38,161 nt of DNA from Cyclobacteriaceae bacterium. GTDB lineage: Bacteria; Bacteroidota; Bacteroidia; Cytophagales; Cyclobacteriaceae. Position numbers and translations under genes: made by a program. Of the stretch, positions 1-8,277 are shown one piece after another; position 1 is the stretch's first letter, and each line of letters begins with the position of its first letter. The stretch is taken from NCBI GenBank assembly GCA_015488485.1, contig WFNR01000176.1, positions 1 to 38,161 of the forward strand, given 5' to 3'. Under the pieces are notes generated by a model that was given only the letters and a program-made list of their open reading frames with translations, made no database searches and was not told where the DNA came from.

Positions 1-95
1 AGGATATCAAGCACTTACAATAATTTGTATATCGAAAGCATTTTTTTAATTGCCTCTCTATCAGTTTGTTAACTCAAAATCGTGTCAAACTCAGG
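1..95. other. Gene-free left edge
   Basis: AT-rich sequence with no credible coding frame. I see no promoter matching the TAnnTTTG pattern and no part of a gene entering from outside the window. Confidence 0.5.
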
Positions 96-229
96 TGACA
101 AATCTCAATTCTGCAATCATCCATCTGCCATCTTTAATCTTAATCGCAGAGGGTGCCAAGAAATCCGTGCCTTTGGCAGGCAAGCGCAAGGGATGCAAAG
201 CGGGAAAAGTGGAAAAGAAGCGTAGATGC
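96..229 (+). repeat. 134-bp direct repeat, copy 1
   Basis: This stretch recurs at 479-612 with only two differences over 134 bases (AATCGC against AACCGC, and GGTGCC against GGCGCC). It begins at TGACAAATCTC and ends at GTAGATGC. A more diverged relative lies near the right edge at about 37880-37990. Short open frames run through it on both strands, but they look like word repeats rather than protein. It is probably a dispersed intergenic repeat; the mechanism of spread is unknown. Confidence 0.85.
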
Positions 230-478
230 GGGGATGAGGGAATGCGTAGATGCGGAATGCGATTATGCGGAAATGCGTGAATGCGTAGATGAGGATTTTA
301 GCCCGCCTGTCGTGAGCAGGCTGGTAGCTGGTAGATGGTAGCTCGTAGTTCGTAGCTGGTAGCGAGGTGGGCATCCCCTTTAGGGGAACGAGGGGGCGCT
401 GGGGTAATGGAGGCCTGAGGACAGATGACGGAGGACAGAGGACAGAAGACCGAAGACGGAAGTCAGATGACGGAAGTC
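230..478 (+). repeat. Mosaic of short tandem word repeats
   Basis: Three repeat types follow one another. At about 221-290 the words ATGCGTAGATGCGG and GAATGCG recur with small changes. At 323-364 there are six consecutive 7-bp units of the form (G/C)GTAG(C/A/T)(T/G). At about 418-478 a degenerate GACGGAAGTC / GAGGACAGA run precedes the second 134-bp copy. Two short palindromic elements are included: GCCTG...CAGGC at 305-321 and TCCCCTTTAGGGGA at 374-387. No gene is supported here. Confidence 0.75.
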
Positions 479-612
479 TGACAAATCTCAATTCTGCAAT
501 CATCCATCTGCCATCTTTAATCTTAACCGCAGAGGGCGCCAAGAAATCCGTGCCTTTGGCAGGCAAGCGCAAGGGATGCAAAGCGGGAAAAGTGGAAAAG
601 AAGCGTAGATGC
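479..612 (+). repeat. 134-bp direct repeat, copy 2
   Basis: Near-identical partner of 96-229, offset by 383 bases, with two mismatches. It directly follows the GACGGAAGTC word run, the same order that is seen at the right edge of the window. Such near-identity over non-coding sequence suggests recent duplication or ongoing gene conversion. Confidence 0.85.
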
Positions 613-844
613 AGGGAAGCGGTTTATAAACGGTGTGAATGAAGTTGTTTTCTATTCCAAAAAATGAATCCATCGCCCTGCCCTTTAGGGCAGGGAGTAA
701 ATTGCCCAAAGAAAAATGGGCTTTAGCCCTATACAGCATCACTATTTGGGCCCAGGGGTCTGTAAATAGGCATCTCTGTAGCATCAGAGTCCCCATTACC
801 CCCAAATACCTCGTTCAGGCAGGGGATTTCTGCCTTTTACAGCT
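613..844. repeat. Gene-free stretch with REP-like hairpins
   Basis: No credible gene. A perfect 8-bp hairpin (CCCTGCCC, loop TTTA, GGGCAGGG) lies at 676-695, followed at about 704-735 by GCCC / GGGCTTTAGCCC inverted words. Neither is followed by a T run, so a terminator role is unlikely. These resemble the short palindromes (REP-like elements) that are scattered through many Bacteroidota genomes. Confidence 0.5.
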
Positions 845-905
845 TGCCTTCGAGAACCTGCCTTCGAGAACCTCAGGCAGTACAGGCAGTACAGGCAGTA
901 CAGCT
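845..905 (-). repeat. CTCGAA/TACTGCCTG element downstream of the adaptor gene
   Basis: Two 14-bp units (TGCCTTCGAGAACC) are followed by three perfect 9-bp units (AGGCAGTAC at 875-883, 884-892 and 893-901). Bases 845-889 are the exact reverse complement of 8307-8351. Read on the minus strand the element starts about 40 bp after the stop of the efflux adaptor gene, in the same sense and order (9-mers first, 14-mers second) as the copy downstream of the S9 peptidase gene. Confidence 0.85.
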
Positions 906-941
906 AAGTCAGCCAGGTAAAACTCATAGATCTGCGCACTA

Positions 942-2327
942 TCATTTCTCGTCCTTATCCTTATCAAAGAATTTTTTGCGCTTGCTTTCTTCCTCCTCCT
1001 TAGTTCGTACCAGGTCACCATCCTTCAGGCGCTTGGATACCAGGATATAAGGCCCGGTAATTACCGTTTCGTCTTCTTTTATGCCTTTAACGATTTCGAT
1101 ATGCTCGTAATCGCTTATACCGGTTTCTACCTGACGTAAATCCGCCTCGCCATCCTGCATTACAAATACCACTTCCACCTCTTCCTCCTCATCGGATGAC
1201 TGCTTGTCATCCTTTTCAGCCCTTTTTCGTGGCTTTTCTTCATCATCATTCCCGTCTATCTCCGATTTGGGCCTGGTGGTAACAGCAGCCAGCGGTACGG
1301 CCAGTACATTCTCCTTGGTTTCTGTTATGATGTCCACGCTGGCCGTCATGCCGGGTTTGAAGGGATATTTATACCCCTCGGCCCTCAACTGGGCAAAGGC
1401 GCTCGGCAGTATCTTGATGCGCACCTCAAATTCGGTTACTGCATCGGCCGACACCTTGTCTTTAGCCGTATTGGCAATATGGGTTACAATACCCTTAAAG
1501 GTCTTTTCCAGATGGGTATAGGCATCCACATCGATGATGGCCGTATCACCCAATTCAATACGAATAATATCGTTTTCATTTACATCCACGCGCACTTCCA
1601 TTTCATTCAGGTTAGCAATACGCAGCATTTCGGTGCCGGCAAATTGCGATGTACCCACTACCCGCTCGCCTTTCTCCACACTCAGCTTCGATACAATACC
1701 ACTCATCGGGGCATAGACCGATGTTTTACGCAGATTTTCTTTGGCATCGTCCAGAGCCGCCCGGCTGCTTTTTACCATGTAGCGGGCAGCATCTACCGCT
1801 GCCTGGGCAGCCTTGTAGTCGTTCTCCGCCACTTTGTACGATTGCTGCGCCTGCTCCCACTCCGAAGAAGAGATGACATTGCCATCAAACAGCTTTTTGC
1901 TGCGCTCCAGTTCCAGTTTGGCACGCTCATAAGTGGCTTTGGCCCTGGCCAGATTGGCCTTGGCCGATTGCAGGTTGGCAATCTGGGTGTTGAGGCTGGC
2001 CTCGGCACGCTGCACGGCCGATATGTAGTTATCAGGCCGTATCTTCACCAACAACTGGCCCTCGGTTACCGAATCACCTTCTTCTACCGTGAGTTCAATG
2101 ATCTCCCCGGCAACATCCGGACTTAATTTTACTTCAGTAACCGGCTGTACCATTCCCGAAGCACTTATCTTTTCCACAATAGTCAGCCGTTTGGGCTTGT
2201 CGGTTTCTACTGTCAATGTCTTTTTGTTGCTTCTGTTTAAGTAGTAGGCTACACCGATCAGCACGATGAAGGTGCCCAGTATTATCCAGATAATCTTCGA
2301 AGAACTTTTTCTTTGCGATTGTGCCAT
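942..2327 (-). CDS. HlyD/MacA-family efflux periplasmic adaptor subunit
   Basis: Membrane-fusion protein of a tripartite efflux or export pump; it would link an inner-membrane transporter to a TolC channel. The 461-residue product has an N-terminal membrane anchor (about 12-30), a first biotinyl-lipoyl half (about 64-96), a long coiled-coil hairpin rich in Ala, Lys and Glu (about 100-200), the second lipoyl half with YAPMSGIV (205-212), then beta-barrel and membrane-proximal parts. A charged Lys/Glu/Asp-rich insert lies at about 353-390 and the C-terminus is highly charged. The gene starts 28 bp after a tolC-type gene and is the last in the sdaAB-tolC-adaptor operon. MacA-type adaptors usually sit beside macB-like ABC genes, but downstream there are only repeats. 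The substrate is unknown. Confidence 0.92.
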   Translation of the reverse strand: MAQSQRKSSSKIIWIILGTFIVLIGVAYYLNRSNKKTLTVETDKPKRLTIVEKISASGMVQPVTEVKLSPDVAGEIIELTVEEGDSVTEGQLLVKIRPDNYISAVQRAEASLNTQIANLQSAKANLARAKATYERAKLELERSKKLFDGNVISSSEWEQAQQSYKVAENDYKAAQAAVDAARYMVKSSRAALDDAKENLRKTSVYAPMSGIVSKLSVEKGERVVGTSQFAGTEMLRIANLNEMEVRVDVNENDIIRIELGDTAIIDVDAYTHLEKTFKGIVTHIANTAKDKVSADAVTEFEVRIKILPSAFAQLRAEGYKYPFKPGMTASVDIITETKENVLAVPLAAVTTRPKSEIDGNDDEEKPRKRAEKDDKQSSDEEEEVEVVFVMQDGEADLRQVETGISDYEHIEIVKGIKEDETVITGPYILVSKRLKDGDLVRTKEEEESKRKKFFDKDKDEK

Positions 2328-2355
2328 GTTATATATCTAAATTCAGATGGTTATA

Positions 2356-3804
2356 CTAAAATTCAATGGGTTTACCCTGATAAAAATCGAGGATTTTCAG
2401 TTTAAAAATAAAGTCGTATTTGGCGCGAAGTAAGTCCGATTTGGCCTGAAACAGGTTGTTTTCGGCCAGTTCGTAGTCGGTGGCATTGGCTGCTCCGTTT
2501 TCATAGCGTTGCTTCATAGCCCTGAACGACTCCTCCTGGGCTTCTACCCGCTTGAGGGAGCTTTGGTAGGCCTTGGCCGCGCTGTAAGCATCATAGTAAG
2601 CCCGCTCGATGGTCTGGCGCAGATTCTGGCGCGTGAGCTCGGCCTGTACCTTGGCTTGCTCATAGGCTATCTTGGCGCGCTGTACCGTTGCTTTTACCTG
2701 GTGATTGTTGAATATGGGTATGGATATGGACAAACCAACCGATTGGCCGAAGTTATTGTCCAACTGCCGACCCAACTCATAGGGCACCCTTATGAACTCT
2801 TCTGTCTGGGTAACTACCACATCACCAGTTCCTTGTACATAGCCAATAGGTATTTCCACAAAGTTGCCGGTGCCCTCAAATAGCCCGCGGTCGGCTGCCA
2901 ACGATGAGTAGTTGGTATTCAGGCCGGCACTCAGACTGATACGCGGATAATAGCTACCTTTGGCCACTTTAATACCATAAAGGGAGCTCTCCAGGTTCAT
3001 CTCTGCCCCTTTTACCTCGGGCATGATACTGGCGGCTATTTTATAAACATTTTCCGGAGTAACGGTAGCCAGCTCCACTTCGTTAATTTCGATTTCGGGT
3101 ATTTCAATTTGCAAAGGTTCGTTTTCCGGGTAAAGCATTGCCTGCTTTAATTGCAGCAAAGCAATATTCAGGCTGTTCTCGGCATTAATCACATTCAACT
3201 CACTGGAGGCTACCTGCGCTTGCATATCCAGCAAATTGGAGCGTGGCAGCGAGCCCGCTTCTACCTGCTTGCGGGTACGCTCCATCTGGCTACGGGTAGA
3301 TTCCAATTGCAGGCGGGCATTTTCCAATAGCTCCGTATTAAAAATAACCGTAGTATATAAGGTAATGATACTCAGGGTAATATTGTTTTTGGTGGTCTCC
3401 AGGTCGTACTCACGGGCCGCCAGATTGGCGTTGGCCTGCTTGATGCCGTTTACGTTGCGCCAACCGCTAAACAGTGTCCAGTTCAGATTAAGGTTACCGA
3501 AACCATTGGTCTGCTCCCGTTTGGTCACCAGGTTGGTCTCCGGGTTGATCGACCTACCCCAGTTATAGCCGTAGTTGGCTCCGGCATTCAAGGTCGGCAG
3601 CAGGTTCATCCTGGATTGATGCCGGTTCACTTCGTTTATATCAACTGTCAATTCCTGGTTTTTAACCGTCAGGTTGTTTTCCAGGGCATAGTCGATGCAT
3701 TCCTGCACCGTCCAGGTACTATCCGGGGATTGTGCCAGCACGGCCGGCAGCGCCACCGGCATTACAAGCAAAAAAAAAGTTGTTGCTAAAGACCTTGAGT
3801 TCAT
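2356..3804 (-). CDS. TolC-family outer membrane efflux protein
   Basis: Outer-membrane factor forming the exit duct of a tripartite pump. The 482-residue protein begins with a signal peptide (cut near LPAVLAQ, about residue 25) and then has two repeated outer-membrane-efflux domains (roughly 30-230 and 270-470) made of long helices with strand-forming segments between them, as expected for TolC. Its length fits the family. The start codon overlaps the stop of the serine dehydratase gene by 4 bp (ATGA), so translation is probably coupled. It is followed 28 bp later by the adaptor gene, its likely partner. The export substrate cannot be read from the sequence. Confidence 0.93.
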   Translation of the reverse strand: MNSRSLATTFFLLVMPVALPAVLAQSPDSTWTVQECIDYALENNLTVKNQELTVDINEVNRHQSRMNLLPTLNAGANYGYNWGRSINPETNLVTKREQTNGFGNLNLNWTLFSGWRNVNGIKQANANLAAREYDLETTKNNITLSIITLYTTVIFNTELLENARLQLESTRSQMERTRKQVEAGSLPRSNLLDMQAQVASSELNVINAENSLNIALLQLKQAMLYPENEPLQIEIPEIEINEVELATVTPENVYKIAASIMPEVKGAEMNLESSLYGIKVAKGSYYPRISLSAGLNTNYSSLAADRGLFEGTGNFVEIPIGYVQGTGDVVVTQTEEFIRVPYELGRQLDNNFGQSVGLSISIPIFNNHQVKATVQRAKIAYEQAKVQAELTRQNLRQTIERAYYDAYSAAKAYQSSLKRVEAQEESFRAMKQRYENGAANATDYELAENNLFQAKSDLLRAKYDFIFKLKILDFYQGKPIEF

Positions 3805-4475
3805 GACATTTTAGGTTGATAAATGATTTGTTCGATATACCTTAGACTGTTTAGGTAGTTAATTGTTACATCGTTCACAGCATGATCCAATTCTATTACC
3901 TGACAGGCCAGGTCGTGCTTGCCTCTGCGCGATACGGTCATGGTGGCTATATTGCAATCAGCCTGCGATAATACATTGGCAATGAAGGCAATACTGCCTT
4001 TTATATCATGGGCAAAAATGATCAGCGTATATAGGGCGGTAGAAAAACGCGCTTCGAAGCCATTTATCTCCACAATCTGGATTACACCCCCTCCCCGACT
4101 TTCGCCCATCACACTCATCTTTTTATCACCCGCCTGCATGTTTACCAGCACGGTGTTGGGGTGCAATGTAGAGGCATTGCCTACCGATTTAAAAGTAATC
4201 TGCAAGCCCTTTTTTTCAGCCATTTGCAGGGCTTCCTTGATACGTTTGTCATCAGGCGCCATGCCCAGCAAACCGGCCACAATAGCCCGGTCGCTGCCAT
4301 GCCCCTCGAAGGTGCGGGCAAAGGAGTTGTAAAACACTATTTCGGCCTGCTCGGGCTGAACACCCAGCAAATGGCGAGCCGCCAGCCCGATACGTACCAC
4401 CCCGGCTGTATGCGAACTGCTGGGGCCTATCATAACCGGGCCGATCATATCAAATACAGAACTTTTTCTTGCCAT
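3801..4475 (-). CDS. sdaAB: L-serine ammonia-lyase, iron-sulfur type, beta subunit
   Basis: Beta subunit of the two-part [4Fe-4S] L-serine dehydratase, which deaminates L-serine to pyruvate and ammonia in the cytoplasm. The 224-residue protein carries the family motif GPSSSHTAG at 17-25, the serine-dehydratase beta domain up to about residue 145, and a C-terminal ACT domain (about 150-224) that usually binds an amino acid for regulation. The alpha subunit, which holds the cluster cysteines, is not in this window, so it must be encoded elsewhere. The gene is first in an operon and overlaps tolC by 4 bp. The link between serine breakdown and an efflux pump is probably genomic convenience rather than function. 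Confidence 0.92.
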   Translation of the reverse strand: MARKSSVFDMIGPVMIGPSSSHTAGVVRIGLAARHLLGVQPEQAEIVFYNSFARTFEGHGSDRAIVAGLLGMAPDDKRIKEALQMAEKKGLQITFKSVGNASTLHPNTVLVNMQAGDKKMSVMGESRGGGVIQIVEINGFEARFSTALYTLIIFAHDIKGSIAFIANVLSQADCNIATMTVSRRGKHDLACQVIELDHAVNDVTINYLNSLRYIEQIIYQPKMS

Positions 4476-4547
4476 AACAATACACTACTCACAAAAGAGT
4501 ACAATTAAATTATCAAATCGTGAAAGAAATACACCAACGGCACCGTA

Positions 4548-5342
4548 TTATACGGCAACGGGTGCTTTTATGTGCGGATGCGGGTCGTAATCAAGCAACT
4601 CAAAATCCTCATACCTGAACCCGAAAATATCTTTTATGTCCGGGTTGATTTTCATTTTGGGCAACGGGCGCGGTTCTCGGCTAAGCTGCAAACGCGCTTG
4701 TTCCAAATGATTTTTATATAAATGTGCATCACCCAGGGTATGGACAAAGTCGCCAGCCTCCAGGTTGCATACCTGGGCCATCATTAACAACAACAATGAA
4801 TAAGAGGCGATATTAAAAGGCACTCCCAGAAAAACATCGGCCGAGCGCTGATAAAGCTGCAACGACAGCTTGCCATCAGCTACATAAAACTGAAAGAAAG
4901 CATGACAAGGCGGTAAGGCCATATTTTCGATTTCGCCTACATTCCAGGCACTCACGATAATCCTGCGCGAATCCGGATTGTTTTTTATTTGATCTACCAC
5001 CTGACTGATTTGATCGATATGCCGGCCATCGGCAGTAGGCCAGCTACGCCACTGATAGCCATATACCGGCCCCAGGTCGCCATTTTCATCGGCCCATTCA
5101 TCCCAAATGCTTACTCCGTTTTCCTTCAGGTATTTAATATTGGTATCCCCCTGCAAAAACCACAACAGCTCATGGATAATGGAGCGTAAATGCAATTTTT
5201 TGGTAGTCAGAGCCGGAAAGCCGTCTGCCATGCTAAAACGCATTTGATGCCCGAATACACTCAAAGTGCCGGTGCCGGTACGGTCGTCTTTTTCTACCCC
5301 TTCATCGAGGATACGCTGCAGTAGTTGGTGGTACTGTTTCAT
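4548..5342 (-). CDS. thyA: Thymidylate synthase
   Basis: Converts dUMP to dTMP with methylenetetrahydrofolate, giving dihydrofolate, for DNA synthesis. The 264-residue length equals that of the E. coli enzyme. Visible hallmarks are Arg21 in the DRTGTGT loop, the nucleophile Cys146 in LPPCHAFF, the [13 protein letters not shown] segment and the C-terminal KAPVAV that closes the active site. It is divergent from the S9 peptidase gene. A TAnnTTTG-type -10 element sits about 20 bp upstream (5360-5367), implying a very short leader. The stop codon lies in the loop of a small 5-bp inverted repeat (4543-4555), too weak to call a terminator. Confidence 0.98.
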   Translation of the reverse strand: MKQYHQLLQRILDEGVEKDDRTGTGTLSVFGHQMRFSMADGFPALTTKKLHLRSIIHELLWFLQGDTNIKYLKENGVSIWDEWADENGDLGPVYGYQWRSWPTADGRHIDQISQVVDQIKNNPDSRRIIVSAWNVGEIENMALPPCHAFFQFYVADGKLSLQLYQRSADVFLGVPFNIASYSLLLLMMAQVCNLEAGDFVHTLGDAHLYKNHLEQARLQLSREPRPLPKMKINPDIKDIFGFRYEDFELLDYDPHPHIKAPVAV

Positions 5343-5359
5343 AAGGCCTGGTGTTTTTG

Positions 5360-5367
5360 CAAAGTTA
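5360..5367 (-). promoter_or_regulatory. Bacteroidota-type -7 element for thyA
   Basis: Reads TAACTTTG on the minus strand, a perfect match to TAnnTTTG, and lies 17 bp before the ATG. I see no clear TTG at the usual -33 distance, so only the proximal element is supported. Confidence 0.5.
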
Positions 5368-5442
5368 GACTTCTGCCTGAAATTTTATAGTGCTACAACC
5401 CGATTTATTAGTCGGGTGACCCGGCCATTTATAACATTTTTA

Positions 5443-5473
5443 TTGGCGCCTGCCAGCGCTTACAGTAGTTTTG
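5443..5473 (+). promoter_or_regulatory. Bacteroidota-type promoter of the S9 peptidase gene
   Basis: TTG at 5443-5445, a 20-nt spacer, then TAGTTTTG at 5466-5473 (perfect TAnnTTTG). The predicted start of transcription is near 5478-5480, giving a leader of about 20 nt before the ATG at 5501. A possible TTG start at 5471 lies inside this element, so the longer frame is unlikely to be translated. Confidence 0.65.
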
Positions 5474-5500
5474 ACAATCGTATATAAATCATCTGGTCGC

Positions 5501-8218
5501 ATGAAGCATTTGTCATTTTTCTTGTTCACCTACCTGATACTTGCAAGCCTGACCCTGCGGGCACAACAAGACCCCGGACGCTGGCAGGTAGAAGATATTA
5601 TTTTTAGCGAAACGGTACGTGAAGCCCGCTTTGCACCTGACGGACAAGCATTGGTCTGGTCCAAACGCAGAGCGCACAAGGAGAAAGATAAATTCATTAA
5701 CGATATTTACCTGACCCGGCTGGATTTACGCAAGGACAATCTGCCGCGCACCTTCCGCCTGACTACGGCCGATGAAAATGATCATTCACCTGTATTCGCC
5801 CCCGATGGCGAAAACATCTATTTTCTTTCTTCACGCAAAAAAGGGAAATCGTTGTGGAAGATGAGCATTTACGGTGGGGAGCCTCAAGAAGTATCCCGAT
5901 TCGATAACGGCATCAGTAAGCTGGCCTGGCTCAACGACCACACCCTCACCTACCTGTCGCATGACGGTAAAACCCTCTATGAAACCAAAAACGAGAAAGA
6001 CAATACCGAAGTAATAGACGATTCCGTGCATTGGCACATTACCCGGGTATATGCCTACGACCTGAAAGAAAAGACCAGCACGCGCCTGACCGACAACAGC
6101 CATCCGGTAAGTGATTATGCCGTATCGCCCGATGGCCGCTACCTGGTGGTACGCCTCACCATGTCGCCTCACTACGGGGTGGATGGCCAGCCCAAGCCGC
6201 AGGTTTATCTGTATGATCTGCACAGCAAAAAGAGGCAGCAATTGTTGCAGGGCTTCCAGGAGCCCGGCAGCTTTCGTTTCCCGGCCAATAATGCGGGTTT
6301 TTATTTTACGGCTGTTACCTCTTCCGATCCGCAGTGGAACGGGGCAGGTATTACCGAATTGTATTATTATGATATAGCTACGCAGCAGGTAAAAAAAGTA
6401 CCCCTTAACTGGGACATGGGCCTGGGTGGCGGCTACCGGCTGAGCGGTAATGATGTAGTGGCTTCGCTGGCCAACAAAACTACCCGCAGGCTGGCCTTCT
6501 ATCGCAAAACGGCTAGCGGTTGGCAGCAGGAAACCCTCGATTTCGGCCAGATGAACGACCATCTTAATCTGTTAGCTATTGACAAAAGCGGCAAGACCCT
6601 GGCTGCCAGTTACTCCACTGCCAGCCGCTTGCCCGAGTATAGAATCTTTACCCTGCAACCGGGTCGCAAAAAAGGTGTACAGGTAAACGACCGCGGGGAG
6701 TTTGTCAGGTTAAACAAAAAACTACATAAAAGACACATTACGCGTGCCGAGGTAATTACCTGGCAGGGCGCCAACAACGAAACGGTGGACGGCATCCTGT
6801 ACTATCCGGAAGACTACCAACCGGGCAAGCGTTATCCGCTGGTGTTATCCATTCATGGTGGGCCGGCCGGCAGCGATATGGATATGTGGAGCGAACGCTG
6901 GTCAACCTATCCTCAGTTGTTTGCCCAGCGCGGTGCCTTTGTGCTTAAGCCCAATTATCACGGCTCAGGCAATCATGGCCTGGCCTTTGTAGAATCCATC
7001 AAAGGCCATTATTACGATCTGGAGGAAGTAGATATCCTGAATGCCATAGACACATTGGCCGAGGCTGGCCTGATCGACAAGGAGAAACTGGGTGTTATGG
7101 GCTGGTCGAATGGCGCCATCCTCACCACCATGCTCATACTGCGCCACCCGGATATGTTTAAGGCAGCGGCAGCCGGTGCCGGTGATGTAAACTGGACTTC
7201 CGACTACGGCACCTGTGCCTTTGGCGTTACCTTCGACCAGAGCTATTTCGGTGGCGCCCCGTGGGATGATACAGATGGCAAGCCCTACAATGAGACTTAC
7301 ATTCTCAAATCTCCACTGTTTGAAATAGAGAAAATCAAAACTCCCACCATCATTTTCCATGGCAGTGAAGACCGGGCCGTACCACGCGATCAGGGCTGGG
7401 AGTACTACCGCGGGCTACAGCAAGTGGGTAAGGCGCCTGTGCGTTTTCTGTGGTTCCCCGGACAGCCGCACGGTTTGCAGAAAATCACCCATCAAAAGCG
7501 TAAAATGAATGAGGAATTACGCTGGTTCGATACCTATTTGTTCAATACCTATGAAGCAGAGAACGAGGCTTTTAAAGAAGACAGCCCGTTGGGCAACCTG
7601 CTGAAACTGGAGGCCGCAGCCAAACAACACAACGGGCGCTTTGGGGTTGAACAAAACGGCCATCTCCTGCCACAAATGATCAGCCTGGGTACGGATACCA
7701 TCAGCATCGGCCTGTTTGAGGTGACCAACGCCCAGTTCCAATCCCTAATTACCGGTTATACCTACCCGCAAGGTCAAGATAATTACCCGGCCACCGGACT
7801 GAGCCGGGAGGAGATTGCTGCCTATCTGGAAAAACTGTCGCAACTAACCGGAGCCACCTACCGCCTGCCTAATGCCCGTGAAGCCAAAGGTTTGCAAAAA
7901 CTGGTGCTGAAACATGCCAAACATGGCAATACCCTGAACTACTGGGTCGGCTACGACCCCACTCCTGCCGATGCCGTCCGCCTAAGGCGCAAACTAAATG
8001 ATTTGGAGCGTAGCCTGTTGATGCCGGTGGGCAGCTTTAAGCCCGGCAAAATAAAAGGTAGGAACGTCTTTGATCTGGGTGGCAATGCAGCCGAGTACTA
8101 CCTGGACGGCAACACCCTCGGCACCTACGACCTGTCGGCCTACGATGCTATCGATGTGCATAGCCCTACAATAAGTGCAAATCCGGCTCATACCGGTTTC
8201 AGAGTAGTGCGGGAGTGA
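5501..8218 (+). CDS. Secreted S9 prolyl-oligopeptidase fused to an FGE/SUMF1-like domain
   Basis: Serine peptidase with a signal peptide (residues 1-22, ending TLRAQQ), a PD40/WD40-like propeller (about 25-400), an alpha/beta-hydrolase catalytic domain (about 410-680) and an added C-terminal domain (about 700-905). The catalytic triad is visible: Ser536 in GWSNG, Asp624 in HGSEDRAVP and His657 in GQPHGLQ. The last 200 residues match the formylglycine-generating-enzyme/sulfatase-modifying fold: FEVTNAQF, TYRLPNAREAKG, VGSFKPG, NVFDLGGNAAEYYLDG and TGFRVVRE. Simple S9 peptidases end soon after the catalytic His. I infer export and a role in peptide degradation. The FGE-like part may be a binding module rather than an enzyme. 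ATG 5501 is chosen because it directly precedes the signal peptide. Confidence 0.93.
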   Translation: MKHLSFFLFTYLILASLTLRAQQDPGRWQVEDIIFSETVREARFAPDGQALVWSKRRAHKEKDKFINDIYLTRLDLRKDNLPRTFRLTTADENDHSPVFAPDGENIYFLSSRKKGKSLWKMSIYGGEPQEVSRFDNGISKLAWLNDHTLTYLSHDGKTLYETKNEKDNTEVIDDSVHWHITRVYAYDLKEKTSTRLTDNSHPVSDYAVSPDGRYLVVRLTMSPHYGVDGQPKPQVYLYDLHSKKRQQLLQGFQEPGSFRFPANNAGFYFTAVTSSDPQWNGAGITELYYYDIATQQVKKVPLNWDMGLGGGYRLSGNDVVASLANKTTRRLAFYRKTASGWQQETLDFGQMNDHLNLLAIDKSGKTLAASYSTASRLPEYRIFTLQPGRKKGVQVNDRGEFVRLNKKLHKRHITRAEVITWQGANNETVDGILYYPEDYQPGKRYPLVLSIHGGPAGSDMDMWSERWSTYPQLFAQRGAFVLKPNYHGSGNHGLAFVESIKGHYYDLEEVDILNAIDTLAEAGLIDKEKLGVMGWSNGAILTTMLILRHPDMFKAAAAGAGDVNWTSDYGTCAFGVTFDQSYFGGAPWDDTDGKPYNETYILKSPLFEIEKIKTPTIIFHGSEDRAVPRDQGWEYYRGLQQVGKAPVRFLWFPGQPHGLQKITHQKRKMNEELRWFDTYLFNTYEAENEAFKEDSPLGNLLKLEAAAKQHNGRFGVEQNGHLLPQMISLGTDTISIGLFEVTNAQFQSLITGYTYPQGQDNYPATGLSREEIAAYLEKLSQLTGATYRLPNAREAKGLQKLVLKHAKHGNTLNYWVGYDPTPADAVRLRRKLNDLERSLLMPVGSFKPGKIKGRNVFDLGGNAAEYYLDGNTLGTYDLSAYDAIDVHSPTISANPAHTGFRVVRE

Positions 8219-8277
8219 AAATGGGGAGTCTCGTTTTTATTCGATTGAATTGGCCCAGCAACTAACTGAGTTGATTT

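Noticed and set aside
117-581. 154-residue open frame on the minus strand in the left-edge repeats
   Set aside because: It runs through the 134-bp duplication and 7-mer words; the translation is repetitive (SYEL/NYEL, IYAF words) with no fold, signal or start context.
500-805. 101-residue minus frame across repeat copy 2 and the REP-like hairpin
   Set aside because: Half of it is the same repeat translation as in copy 1; no independent support for coding.
5471-5500. Upstream TTG start adding ten residues to the S9 peptidase
   Set aside because: The TTG is part of the -7 promoter element and the ATG at 5501 directly begins the signal peptide.
5831-6562. 243-residue minus-strand frame
   Set aside because: Antisense to the S9 propeller; no domain seen.
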